Counted from the stretch's first letter, positions 22,296 through 34,925 are shown. The stretch: 64,000 nucleotides of DNA from Cydia pomonella (GCF_033807575.1 NC_084721.1:6944001-7008000); one strand, 5' to 3'. Program-made: numbers and translations. The notes: generated by a model from the sequence alone, not told the origin.

Positions 22296-25200
22296 TTATA
22301 TTGCTCCAGTTTCGTCCATAGGCACGCCTACAGTGGGTGTGACGATATTCTCCTCATCGTCTGCCCCCTTCAGGTAGGTCTCGGCCAGACCGCCCAGGCA
22401 GAGCAGCGCGTTCCTCTTGTACAGCGCCTTGATCACGCGCCGACGGAACACGACTAGTATTAGGAATACAATCAGGCCTTGCAGACAATTTACGATGTCG
22501 ACTATAACCCTGGAATATTAAATTATTGTTATTTGAGCGGCAGGTTCAGTTGATCAAATTTGAACCATAAGATATTGAATTAAAGTTGACATTTCAATGA
22601 TTAAAAATAACGTACGCCGCCTGAGGGGAATAATTTTGAGTACCTACTTTTATATGCTTCATATAGAGGTTGTTGTAACAATGATAAAGTCAATATATAT
22701 TACGAGCATCATATATTCGGCGGCGTGCTTCAAGTATTCAGTGTATCCTCATTTTTCCCCGCCGAGCAAAGTTGGGAATCGGTGTTTTCATATAAATCAT
22801 TCCCGTATGGCGGTGATCACGTGGGATAGACACAAATGAGAATACACCAAATATATTCATTTCATTGTATGCAGTTGGAATATTAAATGGAAAAAACAGT
22901 CTGTCAAGCATAAACTAATCGTTAACAAAGTTTAAACTTACCAAAACGTGTGAACAGGCGTCAATGAGGTGACCATTTCGAATATCCACGGTAAACCCAT
23001 GATTATAAACAGTCGAAACATCATCCATGACCTGAAATCATGTTCACCATAGAAATAGTTGAAATTATAAATAAAATTTGATCAAATTACAAATATCTGA
23101 TACATACTTATTTATATTCGTAAATAAACTGCATGATCTAGACTTCTAAGTCAGATAAAATGAGGTAGTACTTTAAGCCCACAATTCGACATTTGATCCA
23201 ATTCGATAACACAGTAGCAGCAAATACCAAGAAATGCGAAAGATAGTTGCTTAAGTTTTGTACTGAGCTGTCAATATTTACATAGAAATTCCGCGCTGAA
23301 AAAATGTGTTAGTATACTCCCAATTCTCACACACCTTTCTTAGTTAAGTAACGACTGACGATAACGATAAGCGAAAATTTTGAAGCGCCATCATGCCTGC
23401 ACCGCACTATCATCTTACGCCGACTCTGCATAATTCGCGTCTTAGGTGAGAGAAATGCTTGGGCACATGAGCGAAAATACACGAATAAAATCCTTCGGGT
23501 TCCTCCTAGACATTTTATATTTGTAATATGATGCCGGTAGTAGGTACTTACTTATATCTCAGCGCCTGCAGGTGAGAGGACGAGAACGTGTGCTTCCACA
23601 AGAAGACGGAAACGTAGACGAAGATCGCCAAGTTGGCCGCCATTAGAATCGTGAGCACGCTGTACATGTAAATCCACGTGCGTTTCATATCTGGAAAGAT
23701 AAGGAAGGATGACTTAGGTTTAACCCTTTACTTCGCAATGTAAATTAGAATTAAGTAATATAACTCGGTCATAGTCTTAGTCATGGTCCTTACACTCATA
23801 TCTTTATCTTACCTGGTCGTTATTTTTCTCTTGCTTGAATTCTCATTATGTATTTTGTGTAGGTATATGTAGTGTATTATTGTTGCCTATATAATATATG
23901 TAGTTTATTTCTCATTGTTTGTAGTTTATATTTACTTATTTTATAAACTTTACACTTATGTGGTTTTGCACTGCCCAACAACTTTATTTCTAGCCACTGA
24001 ATCGCTATCTGAAGGTTGTCTGGAAGAGATCGCTTTCTAGCGATAAGTCCGCCTGTTGTTACCTACTCACTTATGTCCTTTCTTTGTTTGTAACATGTAT
24101 TTTTCTTTGTAGTGTACAAAAAAGTATTTTATTTTTATTATTTGTATGTATCTTACAAATTCCCGGGCATTTGGAAGGCGTGCGTGGGGACAAATCCAAC
24201 ACATAGAGGCCCCTTGTAATAAGAAAATTTACTCTAAAAGTAATGTAACACCAACCGACGATTATCTCTGTTTGCACTATAGTAGTGCACCCAAGGAAAA
24301 GCCCCGGTTAGTGTAGGACTATTGTAAGAAAAAGGTACAAAGAGAAACCGGGCTATTGGGTTGAGTAGCTAGTGGACTGGTAACCAAGACTATGGAGGTG
24401 ACTATGGCACCTGCCCTAATCATATGTTAAAAAACACGAAAAAATGGACAGGTGGTGACTCGCCAACTCACAATATGAGTCCCCGAAAACGGCCGCTCGC
24501 ACAGAGCGACAAGGGGACAACATTGCGTGAGCGGCTCAGGGTGTGGAGAGGTGTACGCCGCTTTCTACCCAGTGGCTGTTTACAGCCACTGTGCCAACTC
24601 GCATCTTATGCATATTTCATTTCCACCCTGCGAGCATATAGCTCTGACACCCCACTCTGGACGGCCGGTAAAGGCAAGCCAGAGGTGAGAGTCCTGCGGC
24701 CCCTGCTCAGTGTTCACTCCAGCCGGCCAATGAAGGCAAGCCGGAGAGAGGGGCCTGACCGACTCTCGGGGGTATGGGACCCAAGGGACGTCACTTTCCA
24801 TTCAGCTCGCCACAGGCTGCCCTGGGGGCTTATTATTATAACTTTTGACTCTCATAGGACATCTCATTAGTACATTCGAGCGTCACGAAGGCTTGAATTA
24901 ACTACCTAACCTCCGCTATTTCTGCGCTTTAAATAAAAGATGAAGCACAACCAGTTGAGGTACGCGACTTTATATTGAGAATTCTTACATATGTACACAG
25001 TTTAAAAAGGTTCTAAGGTTCCGTAGCCAAATGGCAAAAAACGGAACCCTTATAGATTCGTCATATCCGTCTGTCTGTCCGATTATGTCACAGCCATTTT
25101 TTTCCGAAACTATAAGAGATATACTGTTCAAACTTAGTAAGTGGATGTATTCTATGAACCGCATTAAGATGTTCACACAAAAATAGAAAAAAAACAATAA

Positions 25201-28200
25201 ATTTTGGGGGTTCCCCATACTTAGAACTGAAACTCAAAAAATCTTTTTTCATCAAACCCATACGTGTGGGGTATAGATACCGATATTGAGGTTTCTAATA
25301 TCATTTCTTTCTAAACTGAATAGTTTGCGCGAGAGACACTTCTAAAGTGGTAAAATGTGTCCCCCCCCCCCCCCCGTAACTTCTAAAATAACAGAATGAA
25401 AAAACGAAAAAAAATATATGATATACATTGTCATGCAAACTTCCACCGAAAATTGGTTTGAACGAGATCTAGTGAGTAGCTTTTTTTTTTTATACGTCAT
25501 AAAATTAAAAAAAAAATCTTTCATCAAACCCATACGTGTGGGGTATCTATGGATAGGTCTTCAAAAATGATATTTAGGTTTCTAATATCATTTTTTTCTA
25601 AACTGAATAGTTTGCGCGAGAGACACTTCTAAAGTGAAAAAATGTGTGTCCCCCCCCCCCTGCAACTTCTAAAATAAGAGAATGAAAAATCTAAAAAAAA
25701 ACAATGATATACATTACCATGCAAACTCCTACCGAATATTGGTTTGAACGAGATCTAGTGAGTAGTTTTTTTTTTAATAAGTCATAAAATTTAAAAAAAA
25801 AAATTTCATCAAACCCACACGTGTGGGGTATCTACGGATTTTTTTCTAAAATGAATAGTTTGCGCGAGGCACTTCCAAAGTGGTAAAATGTGTGTCCAAA
25901 GTGGTAAAATGTTGAACAAGATCTAGTAAGTAGTTTTTTTTTTAATACGTCTTAAATGGTACGGAACCCTTCATGCGCGAGTCCGACTCGCACTTGGCCG
26001 CTTTTTTTCTTTTTTTATGTCATATTCCCAAATTACTTGAAAATGGCTGGACCGATTTGTATCTTTTAAATTATACAGTGAGGGTTTGATTACGGTGCTT
26101 ATGGTGTTGAAGAAATCGAAGGCAAGTATTCAGCTATAGTGGTTTGATATTTTATTAATAGTTTTTGTAGATATTTATCGTCATTTATCACCATTTGGTG
26201 AGGCGAAACTGTTGATTGAAATTATTCAGTAAAGCCGGTTCTTTTTAGTCGTGTTATTTTCTTGATTGCGCTTCAACGTACCAATAAACCAACATTGGTT
26301 GTGGCCTATTCCAGGCCGCATGGGGGCTCCAGGGTGATAGTTGACGATGATCAGTACCGCGGTGAGGACGGCGGGCGCACCCCACGCATACAAAGCGTAC
26401 CACATAAACTTTCTCCAACTTTCATTACTCGACGAATGCCTAAAAAGAACATATTGTTTTGAATTCCGAAGTCAACAACAACATAAGAAATGGTAAAAAT
26501 ATTTAATCTTACTTTATATTGATAAGAATTTGTACAGCTAATGCGTTCATCCAGAAGAACGTTGAGATGTTAAAGTAATAGGCCAGGAAACCTGAAAACA
26601 ATGGTTACATTGATCACTAATGTGTAAAACACTGAGCATTAGTCAAACTATCTCTCAAGGGTGGATCCAGCTTCATAGTCAGGAACCTGGTTGCACGGTC
26701 AAATTCTTACTGTTTTTTCGCAAATAAAATATCTACTGTTGTCCTAGACCCAGCCCAGGGGGGTCATGACCTCCCTGACCGCTCCGTCCTCCCAACCCAA
26801 GGATCCGCCCTTGCTATCGCGTATATTGTTATTTTCCATTCGTTCTTAGAGCTTAGCTTAGTACCCGCACTCCACTATCTTACTTCGTTCTTTAAATAGG
26901 ATTAAGGTGTAGAAAGCCAGAAATAGAGACAAATCCCCTTATTCATAAACGTCTACTAAAGTTGACAAGCCGCTAATAATCGTTTGTCCCTTTCCATCAT
27001 ACCAATACGTCGGAAAGGGACAAACTATTATTAACGGCTTGTCAACTTTAGTAGACGTTTATGAATAAGGGAGCTAGTTTTTAGAGGTATTTTAACGTCG
27101 TAGCGTGTTTTCACCAGTGAAGGTTACATCGGTTGACTCATGGTTTTTTTTCGATTCAGCTTTCAAATTACTCAGGAAATCCCAAAACTCCGACCTGAGT
27201 CACCATTCTTCTTTCTCTTTTATTAACCGAACAAAAGAGAAGGTCTCCGTTTCAGTCGCATTTTTCAACCGAATCACGTGAAATTTGGTGAGCAAGTTGG
27301 ATAATTACATAGATTTTAAAATCGATTCAATATTTAGTTTTTTTTTATGTCAAAACTATGCGGTTTCACGAGTTCTACAGCTTACATACCCACTAGTTTA
27401 TATTATGGGATGAAAATTATTATTGGGAATAAATTTCTACATCCCAGGTATTGAATTAATTGATATTGGCCGATTATTGATTGATTTTCTTACCTCGCAC
27501 CGCGCACCATGCCATGTGAGAGTATATCATCACTTTCATCACACAAAATAATGCATTGGCTACAGCTTGCGTGCTGCATAAACATGTGATACTCTTTCCT
27601 TGTAGATCTCTGAAACAACAATAATTTTATCCCTTATTACACAAAAGTATTTTTTCCTAGTCACCAAACAAAGCACTGTGTTTATTTTATTTTTAATAAA
27701 AGTCGCGCTTAGGATAATACGATACGTTTTACATACATATAGATACGATAATTATCTAACATCGTGTTTTTGAACTCTCTTAACGCTCAAGGTTTAATTA
27801 GATAAGCATCGTTGAGGTTAGGAGTTCGTTGAGCGAAACCTTGAGTGTAATCACATTAATGTTGTAGGTATGGTTTCATGAAATTGCACCGAGAGAATTT
27901 TTTTTTATCATGTATAAGCGAGCTGCAAAAGTGCAAATCTAGGTACTTTATAATTTAATTATATTTATAAAGTAGGTACCTATGTAATTTACCAGCTCTG
28001 CGTACATCGGTAGGTACTTGACCAGACCAGCGAATCTTTTGACTAGTAAAATTGTTACTTGTATTTTGTTGGTTCGGTTGCAATACACGCACAAAGTGGC
28101 CATCAATTAGAAATATTATTCTGACACAGCTAATAGAACAGTCACATTCAGAGTTTACCTGAGCCCTGGAAAAGCCATATTCACGAAGGGCGTGAGTGCG

Positions 28201-29044
28201 AGGAAGCCACCATACAGTACCCCAGCACTTCCTCGCTCACTATTTCGGGCTCCATTTCACTATGGCATATGATCGCCACCTCGGACTCTTCCCCGTCCTT
28301 AGTTTGACGCCCGACGCTTGAGTTAGAAATGTGAGTGGAAAAATTTTTGGTTACCTGAGCTCTGGAAACGCCATATACACGAGCGCCGTGAATGCGAGGA
28401 AAACGCTGGACACCGCCATACAGTACCCCAGCACCTCCTCGCTCACTATTTCAGGCTCCATCTCACTCAGGCATATGATCGCCACCTCAGACTCTTCCCC
28501 GTCATTAGTCTGACGCCCGACGCAGAAGCTAAAATTGTGAGTGGTGTATTTATTTAGTTGGGGGAAAGTACGGATTTATTTTAGCCAATGAAAACTTTTA
28601 TTGACCAATCATTAATAGCAGGAAATTGTGTATTGGATCAGTGCTGCGGGCGGGGTATCTACATTTATGGAGAAGCAATAACTTTTAGTGATATGTGTCA
28701 GATCAGCGTCAGTCATATGGACGTTTTTTGAAGTCAAAAATGTAAATGCTTATAATTACTTACTCGCCAACTGCAACTGATGTGACTTCTGATATTTCTC
28801 CCATTAGGATACCTAAGCTTCCATCTGGCTTCAGCTTATATGGCAAGAACTCGTTTGAAACTATAAATGTCAAGTTATCAAAACAATTCAGTGTAATCTT
28901 CATGGTGGCGTTGGTCCTCGTGTCCAAACAATGATTAAAGTTGTTGTCATCAACCCATATTTCATGTTTTTCGGAGCAACAGTAGCTGCCATTAAGTGCC
29001 AGTGAAGAACTAATCAGCATAAGATTAATAATAATTATCTTCAT
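22296..29044 (-). CDS. Methuselah-like seven-transmembrane GPCR (416 aa)
   Basis: Eight exons on the - strand: 29044-28764, 28528-28355, 27609-27494, 26591-26513, 26439-26282, 23690-23552, 23031-22942, 22509-22296 (stop TAA). Every boundary is GT-AG with consistent phase. The start MKIIIINLMLISSSLALNG is a signal peptide. A short ectodomain of about 120 aa follows, with a CC pair at residues 22-23, then seven hydrophobic spans: VLGYCMAVSSVFLAF in exon 2, two in exons 3-4, GAPAVLTAVLIIV in exon 5, SVLTILMAANLAIFVYVS in exon 6, FRLFIIMGLPWIFEM in exon 7 and VNCLQGLIVFLILVVF in exon 8. The layout and the HPG...CWFIG loop fit the secretin-like Methuselah family of plasma-membrane receptors. The ectodomain is shorter than that of Drosophila Mth. 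Ligand unknown. A decayed copy of exon 2 lies in intron 2. Confidence 0.88.
24005..24140 (+). repeat. Dispersed repeat with AGAGATCGCTTT motif, copy 2
   Basis: GAAGGTTGTCTGGAAGAGAT, CGCTTTCTAGCGATAAGTCC and GCCTGTTGTTACCT match 1381-1535. The T-rich end follows. Confidence 0.6.
24285..24870 (+). repeat. GC-rich repeat, possible LINE 5' region
   Basis: This segment is much more GC-rich than its surroundings. It contains AAGCCCCGGTTAGTGTAGGA, an open frame of 148 codons (24424-24870) and several short internal duplications (GGCAAGCCAGAG / GGCAAGCCGGAG). The frame shows no domain I recognise. I associate the start with non-LTR retrotransposon 5' ends, but this is from memory only. Confidence 0.4.
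25006..26010 (-). repeat. Composite dispersed repeat, family D copy 1, with internal ~280-bp tandem units
   Basis: The ends read GGTTCCGTAGCCAAATGGCA and GCGAGTCCGACTCGCACTTG. Inside, a block starting TCATCAAACCCATACGTGTG recurs at 25249, 25521 and 25806 (spacings 272 and 285; the last copy is truncated). Each complete block contains CGAGAGACACTTC, a poly-C run and GAACGAGATCTAGT. A single-block copy is at 29783-30308 and a shorter relative at 57880-58095. Confidence 0.75.
26935..27071. mobile_element. MITE, CCCCTTATTCATAAACG family, copy 1
   Basis: An almost perfect palindrome of 137 bp: arms run from CCCCTTATTCATAAACGTCT to GTTTGTCCCTTTCC and return. Related copies lie at 57642-57762 and, as half an element, 51080-51144. 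It lies in GPCR intron 3. Confidence 0.8.
28155..28339 (-). pseudogene. Decayed duplicate of GPCR exon 2
   Basis: The stretch matches exon 2 (28355-28528) over its whole length, at a spacing of 196 bases, including the donor CTCAG|GTAA. It has lost 10 bases in the middle (after GCGAGGAA), which breaks the frame. The acceptor region TTTTAG|C of the real exon is changed. Many substitutions separate the two, so it is an old tandem duplication and not an assembly echo. Confidence 0.85.
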
Positions 29045-29229
29045 TTTCTACCACTTTTCTTACCGGCTAGTGACTAGTTAAATATATCTGAAATATAAAT
29101 GAAAACATGAATAAATGCATCTATTTAACTAAGTATACGAAACACACGAAAAGTTCAGAGTGCCGCAGCGGGGGGCAAAAACAATACCGGCAAAATCAGA
29201 TTTGTAATAGTAATTGGTTTTACAAGGAG

Positions 29230-29530
29230 GTAAAGTTGTTGTTTAACCCCTCGTGCTAATATTGACCCGAGCACGTGAAAGATTCCAAAATTGAACCACG
29301 AGAGCGAGTGGTACGAAAAGTGGAATCTGTAGCGTTGCGTTGCGAGGGTTCTAAGGCACTTGGGTTAAACAAACTTTGCTACTGAGTGAAACACAAAATA
29401 TGGACACTAACTAACATTACAAATAAAATCGAAATAAACATGGCTGATTAGGAAATAACTTAAAACTTGCATTAAATTACTTTGCTACTCTGGTGGATTA
29501 AACGCAACTTTCTCACCAGTTTTTGAAGAA
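29230..29530. repeat. Dispersed repeat (GTTTAACCC...GAGTGAAACACAAAA), copy 1
   Basis: The blocks GGGTTAAACAAACTTTGCTA, ACCACGAGAGCGAGTGGTAC and GTGAAACACAAAA are shared in order with 32200-32530 (GGGTTAAACAAACTTTGCCA, ACCACGAGGGTGGCGAGTGG, GTGAGACACAAAA). The body is non-coding. Confidence 0.55.
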
Positions 29531-29782
29531 TAAAGATAGCCTTTACGAGCAGGTGTCGTGTTTTTTTAAAATAATTTGATGAGAGATATCGAATCAAAAT
29601 AGAAAAATCAAAGAGTAATTAATATCAAATTAATAAGATATTGTTAAAATCTGATCGCCGGTACAGTAAAAGTAGACCGGTCCAGTTACAAGGCGATAAA
29701 TTAGTAAATTAATTGTCCTGCTTGTTGTTGTTCGTTTTATTCAGCATTAGAAAAGAGGTAAGCTATCTTGACGTGACTTTTT

Positions 29783-30308
29783 AGGGTTCCGTAGCCAAAT
29801 GGCAAAAAACGGAACCCATATGATTCGACATGTCCGTCTGTCTGTCCGATTATGTCACAGCCACTTTTTTCCGAAACTATAAGAGCTATACTGTTCAAAC
29901 TTGGTAAGTAGATGTATTGTATGAACCGCATTAAGATTTTACACAAAAATAGAAAAAAAACAATAAATTTTGGGGGTTCCCCATACTTTTTTCATCAAAC
30001 CCATACGTGTGGGATATCTATGGATAGGTCTTCAAAAATGATATTTAGGTTTCTTATATCATTTTTTTCTAAACTGAATAGTTTGCGCGAGAGACACTTC
30101 CAAAGTGGTAAAATGTGTCCCCCCCCCCCCTGTAACTTCTAAAATAACAGAATGAAAAATCTAAAAAAAATATATGATATACATTACCATGCAAACTTCC
30201 ACCGAAAATTGGTTTGAACGAGATCTAGTAAGAAGTTTTTTTTTAATACGTCATAAATGGTACGGAACCCTTCATGGGCGAGTCCGACTCGCACTTGGCC
30301 GCTTTTTT
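29783..30308 (-). repeat. Composite dispersed repeat, family D copy 2
   Basis: It has the same ends as 25006-26010 (GGGTTCCGTAGCC ... GAGTCCGACTCGCACTTGGC) but only one TCATCAAACCC block. It is therefore the likely unexpanded state of that element. Confidence 0.7.
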
Positions 30309-30869
30309 TGCAGGTAGTGGCACGCGCGGTTTTAGTTAACAATAGACAAAAGATTAGCCGCTCGGGGCCAGCTTCAAATTGAACGACTATACTTAAACAA
30401 CAATATATAGGTATAATATAAATCGTGTTTTTTTTAAATTTTCGTTAATTTCAAGGGTGCATTCTTGAGCTTAAATTAAGTAACTTTCTCAAAGACACCG
30501 GTACTCTAATTAACTCCATTTTGGAGATAATCAATAATTTATTTTTATCTTATAAGGCTCACGACCGTATACACTTGTCTTAGGGCCTGTTTTCATATTA
30601 ATTGATTAGTGTTTAGTACGAGTTTGTACATTTGCTACTAAACGTAAATACTATCTCGGACAATTGATGTTCGAAATGACATTGATTTTTTAAATTGTTT
30701 GGTTGAATTAAATGTAATGCTCCTGCCACAACAATGCTATATTACTTTTTATAAAACTAAAAAAAAAATTTTTTTTTTTTGAAAATTAACTATTCCATTT
30801 AGTTTCCTTAAACGTACTTATCCATACCCCGGAGTTAACGGAATTCATTAAAAACACGGTGTATAAATA

Positions 30870-31005
30870 CTTAAATGTATAGAAAACACCCATGACTCAG
30901 AAACAAATGTGCTCCGTGCTCATCACAGAAATAAATGTCCTTACCGGGATTTGAACCCAGAACCATCGGCTTCATGGGCACCCACTACGCTAGACCGGTC
31001 TCGTT
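30870..31005 (-). repeat. tRNA-derived SINE, family A copy 3
   Basis: On the - strand, GACCGGTCTAGCGTAGTGGG (A box) and GGGTTCAAATCCCGGTAAGG (B box) precede the family body ATTTCTGTGATGAGCA. The copy is truncated after about 135 bases. Confidence 0.75.
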
Positions 31006-31142
31006 ATATTCCTATTGCACGTTATCCGTAGCATGTTATAGGTAAATGACCTTGCCACGTGCGTTAATCGGCGGTGAAACCAGTTTATTTATTTTTATTA
31101 TAGGTCCTAACACTTCGACCTCACATTTCTCCTCAGGGTGCT

Positions 31143-31272
31143 TAGCCAACATAACAAATTAACAATCTTTAACGCCCCATAGCGTAGTGTAGTCATCTCT
31201 CTCTATTAATGCGACAATTACAGTTGCGTTTCGTTTCGCTACAGAGTGTAATCGATTGACATGTTGGCTACG
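31143..31272. mobile_element. MITE, TAGCCAACAT family, copy 1
   Basis: The ends TAGCCAACAT and ATGTTGGCTA are inverted. The interior has TTAACGCCCCATAGCGTAGT and GCGTTTCGTTTCGCTAC. Copies are also at 51187-51313 and 57420-57565. Confidence 0.7.
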
Positions 31273-32199
31273 CACCAAGACCGTCGCTAAATATATCTGC
31301 ATTTTGAAGTATGAGGTAGGTACGACGAGAAGCGCGCATATATCAAAATGATGTCAATTTTTATGTTCGAATCAGCCGGCTAATCCAAAGGCCAATAAAC
31401 AAAAGTACGAGTAACTAGTCAGTAAACAGTAGGTACTAGTTTACACTATACAAAAAAAAAACAAAAAAATATATATATATATTCTCAGACAATTAATACA
31501 GTCCATATTTGTTACTATACTCGTACAAATAAAATTAAGGAGGCTAGAAGACCAAGTGATTGTTTGATAACAATACAACAGCCGTGTAGATTACATACCT
31601 TATTTTTTTCTCGTAAACTTCCTCGAAAGTAAATCAAATAATAATACAGTATTTTTATTAGTTTTAAAATTTAAAAACCACTGCATACCTATCACTTTCT
31701 ACAATGCTATAATATGATTATACTTATACTGATCTGTAACAATTATGTTTTAGACTGACGTGCACTTGTCGAGATAGGCTGTGGCGGACTGGACTCAGAC
31801 TTCTCAGAGTCGTTAATGTCTATGTAGCGGCTTGAACAAGTGCATTACCATAATAATGCCTCGTTGATTCATATAGATGCAATACTAGCCCCCGCCTGCG
31901 GCTGCTGCGGCAGTGGGCGACTTTCACCCCAATAGAGTGAATTTACAAAAGTAGATTGTTAACAAAAAAAAATACAAAAGGATGATGTTATAGGTAGGTG
32001 CTGGAATTAACAAAACTAAAGCTATCTTACTCTAACAAGAATATTGTTATACTTTCTCTTTCACACGTGTAAACTATTGAATAAAATCGCCTTTGGTAGC
32101 TATGAATAGGAGCACATCTTTCCTTTCAATTTTGCGATAATAAATTCCAACTCTTATAAATCGCTATGTGTCTTTTAATTAATAGAGTGGTTATTTTTG

Positions 32200-32530
32200 T
32201 CGTATAATCTTATTCTGCTAATATTGATATCCGAGCAAGCGAAAATTGCACAATTAAACCACGAGGGTGGCGAGTGGTTCGAAAATGGAATCTTGAGCGT
32301 TGCGAAGGTTTCGAAGCTCGAGGGTTAAACAAACTTTGCCACCGAGTGAGACACAAAACGAGAGGAAAATACTAACTGTAAAATATTAGAAATCAAATGC
32401 AAATGAACACTAATAAATATTTATCACTTAATATCATTTCTTAAAAGTCAATTCCACCAGTTATTAAAATGAGGAAACAACTCAAAATTTGTCACTCTCG
32501 TGGATAATAATGTTTCTTACTGAATAAGAT
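32200..32530. repeat. Dispersed repeat, copy 2 of the 29.2-kb repeat
   Basis: It shares GGGTTAAACAAACTTTGCCA and the flanking blocks listed for 29230-29530, at moderate divergence. Confidence 0.5.
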
Positions 32531-32864
32531 GTAGCATTAAAAATAATATTAGTTTCTACCGTAGTAGTAGTAGTCTTTACCGGAGTGTGTATTGTCTATC
32601 GGCATTCTATGTAACGGAACTGATCTATTTTACATACATAATCAGTTCAATATACCTATTATACGAATACGAGTCGTGATGGGCGTATTGAAGAGATGCC
32701 ACATGAATACATATTCGGCGACTAAGCGGTATTCGGTCTTTTGGATTTTTTTTTTATATTTCTTAGTAGTCCTTAAGAAAACATGTCCGTAATGTATTTA
32801 TTTTGATCACACGTTAATGGAAATTGTAATAGATAAGATATAAGATAATAGATAAGTTGGGTGC

Positions 32865-32945
32865 TGCCATCCGTCGCATAAGTATCGCGTCCCGTATTTT
32901 TCTCTTCCCGTTTTTGTCCCGTATATCAATGCCGCTGTAGTATTC
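32865..32945. repeat. Partial copy of the 19.3-kb MITE
   Basis: ATCGCGTCCCGTA and CCCGTATATCAATGCCGCTG correspond, in reverse, to CAGCGGTGTTGATATACGGG and GACGCGATACT near 19430-19450. Confidence 0.5.
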
Positions 32946-33948
32946 CTAATTTCTTGTAACCACCTTGTTGTTACGTGTTGTACCTTGTTACTTGCGAGTT
33001 AAAGCTATGTGAAGATTGCCCCAACCCCCCGTCCTCAGTTCCGAATAAAATGATTCAACTCTTAACCCCCACAAATTGTATCATGCAAAATCTCCTAAAA
33101 TAATGTACATAATTTTTTTTTTCTGTAAGCAGTTTGAAAACAACAATAGGTAAATGTCATACCCGTTTTCATCCCAATTCACCCCGGTTGACTGTATCGC
33201 TGCATGTATTAATTGATTACTGCTGAAAGAAATTAAATTATAGCGTAATAATCATAATACAGTAAAGTTATATGTACCTATAAGTATATAAAAATTACCT
33301 TTATTCGGTACTATATATAATATATTCGTGGTATCTCTAGTATTAAGTACCTATAATAACAAAATAGATAAGTAACATTAATTTCGTTATGTAAGTAAAT
33401 CTGGTTTCGATACCCCTCCTCTATGTACAGATGTTTTTTTAATTTTTTTTATACGTTATCCTAATTAGCTAATTACTAACTTTTATACATCCCCGTATGT
33501 GCATATGTGTGGGCGATGTCACTAGGTATATAATGTGAATCTTTTTGTTAACGTTCGTAACGTTTCGAAGTGTTCTAATCGCGACAGCAATGCGACAACT
33601 ACAGCAACGAAATTGATCAATGACAGTGACATCGTTACCGCTGCAGCAGTGCCGTTGCAACACTTGCAACAGTTGCAACAGTGGGTAACCTCCTGCGTTT
33701 GCGTTACGCATCTTTTCTATAATGTGCCAATTACATCCACATTTTACCAGGCCTGATATCAGGCCCGACCACCACATATCAGCACATCGTTAACAGTATT
33801 TTAAATGTTCAAAATGGTGCAGAAACATCAAACATTGAACATTTTTGGCAATTAGACACAAGTATTATTTACATTTCAAATATTGTTACCGATGTGCTAA
33901 TATTCAGTGAAAAGGAAAACAGTTATCAGGCCCGTAATCAGTACTCCT

Positions 33949-34127
33949 AGTGTAAACTTATTCGATGGCGTAACGTGACGTACGCGTTTGCGTTAAGTCT
34001 CATTTTGTATGGGATTTTGAGTTTCCAAAACGTTCCGCTTGGCGCGCTGTTGCTAAATCCCATACAAAATGAGACTTAACGCAAACGCGTACGTCACGTC
34101 ACGCTATCGAATAAATTTACACTAGGG
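33949..34127. mobile_element. MITE with ~70-bp terminal inverted repeats
   Basis: The arms start CCTAGTGTAAACTTATTCGA and end CGAATAAATTTACACTAGG, and share GTTTGCGTTAAGTCTCATTT and TGTATGGGATTT. TA lies in both terminal CTAG steps, which would suit a Tc1/mariner-type TA target, though the exact ends are ambiguous. Only about 40 bases separate the arms. Confidence 0.8.
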
Positions 34128-34533
34128 GTTCTGGACTACCCGAAATGAGAATCGTAAATCGTCGAACATCAAACGAAAAGAAAAAATGTAATACAATGAC
34201 AGATGCTAAGAAAAGTAACATGGACATTTCAATTACATTATTTAAGTTTGTCATCTTAGCTAGGCCCCCAGCTATTTTACAAATTCTGCTATAGTACGAA
34301 CATCCATATATCAAACGGTTTTGGAATATAAATGTTACATAGCTATTGTTTCGAAACAATCGAAACATGACTCAGTGAGACAAGTGTTTGAGTGTAATAC
34401 CTACCCCGAAGTTCTTAAAATTCAAATTACCTAGAATTCTTTGAACAAGATTCATTTCCTTATCACAAAGGACGGCAAGCCGTGATGGAAAAAGTGGGAA
34501 CATCCCGCCCGGGAGGTATTTAAATCGAGGAGA

Positions 34534-34652
34534 GTACAGAGGGCCCACCGCGAACCACGTTCGACGTGTTACCTCCCTGTCCTGTCACACTTGTGTACGT
34601 ATTTACTAGTGCGACATAGAGGCAACTAGTCGAACGTGGTTCGCAGTAGGCC
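34534..34652. mobile_element. MITE with CGAACCACGTTCGAC arms
   Basis: Left arm GAGGGCCCACCGCGAACCAC then GTTCGACGTG; right arm GTCGAACGTGGTTCGCAGTA then GGCCCTC. It is about 119 bp. No target duplication could be fixed. Confidence 0.7.
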
Positions 34653-34707
34653 CTCAGTGCTCTACGCACAGAGTAAAGTCAAAATTTGATTGTAGTAACA
34701 GTACATA

Positions 34708-34925
34708 TGGTGCTACTTTTCCGCACTAGTGCGTATGTCGAAACTTTAAAGAGCCATAAATATGTACTGTAAGACTTTGTACGATACACGTGCGAATAGG
34801 TAATTCGCAACTCGTGTCGATTTAAAACACTCCCTTCGGTCGTGTTTAATTTATCGCCACTCGTTACGAATTTCCTATTTTTCGCACTTGTATCGTAATA
34901 GTACATTATGATACAAGTGTGCTAA
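34708..34925. repeat. MITE-like repeat, family C copy 2
   Basis: CTACTTTTCCGCACTAGTGC, ATGTCGAAACTTTAAAG and GTACGATACACGTGCGAAT match 10317-10450. An extra segment with GATTTAAAACACTCCCTTCG is present here. Confidence 0.6.

Larger units (their letters stand above)
23691..26281 (-). other. GPCR intron 5 (2.6 kb) with repeats
   Basis: It holds a LINE-tail-like repeat (24005-24140), a GC-rich repeat (24285-24870) and a long A/T- and C-tract-rich composite repeat (25006-26010). No exon is seen. Confidence 0.7.

Noticed and set aside
24424..24870. 148-aa protein-coding gene
   Set aside because: The frame lies in a GC-rich repeat, is full of Arg/Ser/Pro with no domain, and has no splice or poly(A) context. 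It is probably a chance frame in a LINE 5' region.
33469..33777. 102-aa frame with CAG/TTGCAA runs
   Set aside because: It is low-complexity repeat sequence (GCAACAGTTGCAACA) near weak inverted repeats, with no coding signature.
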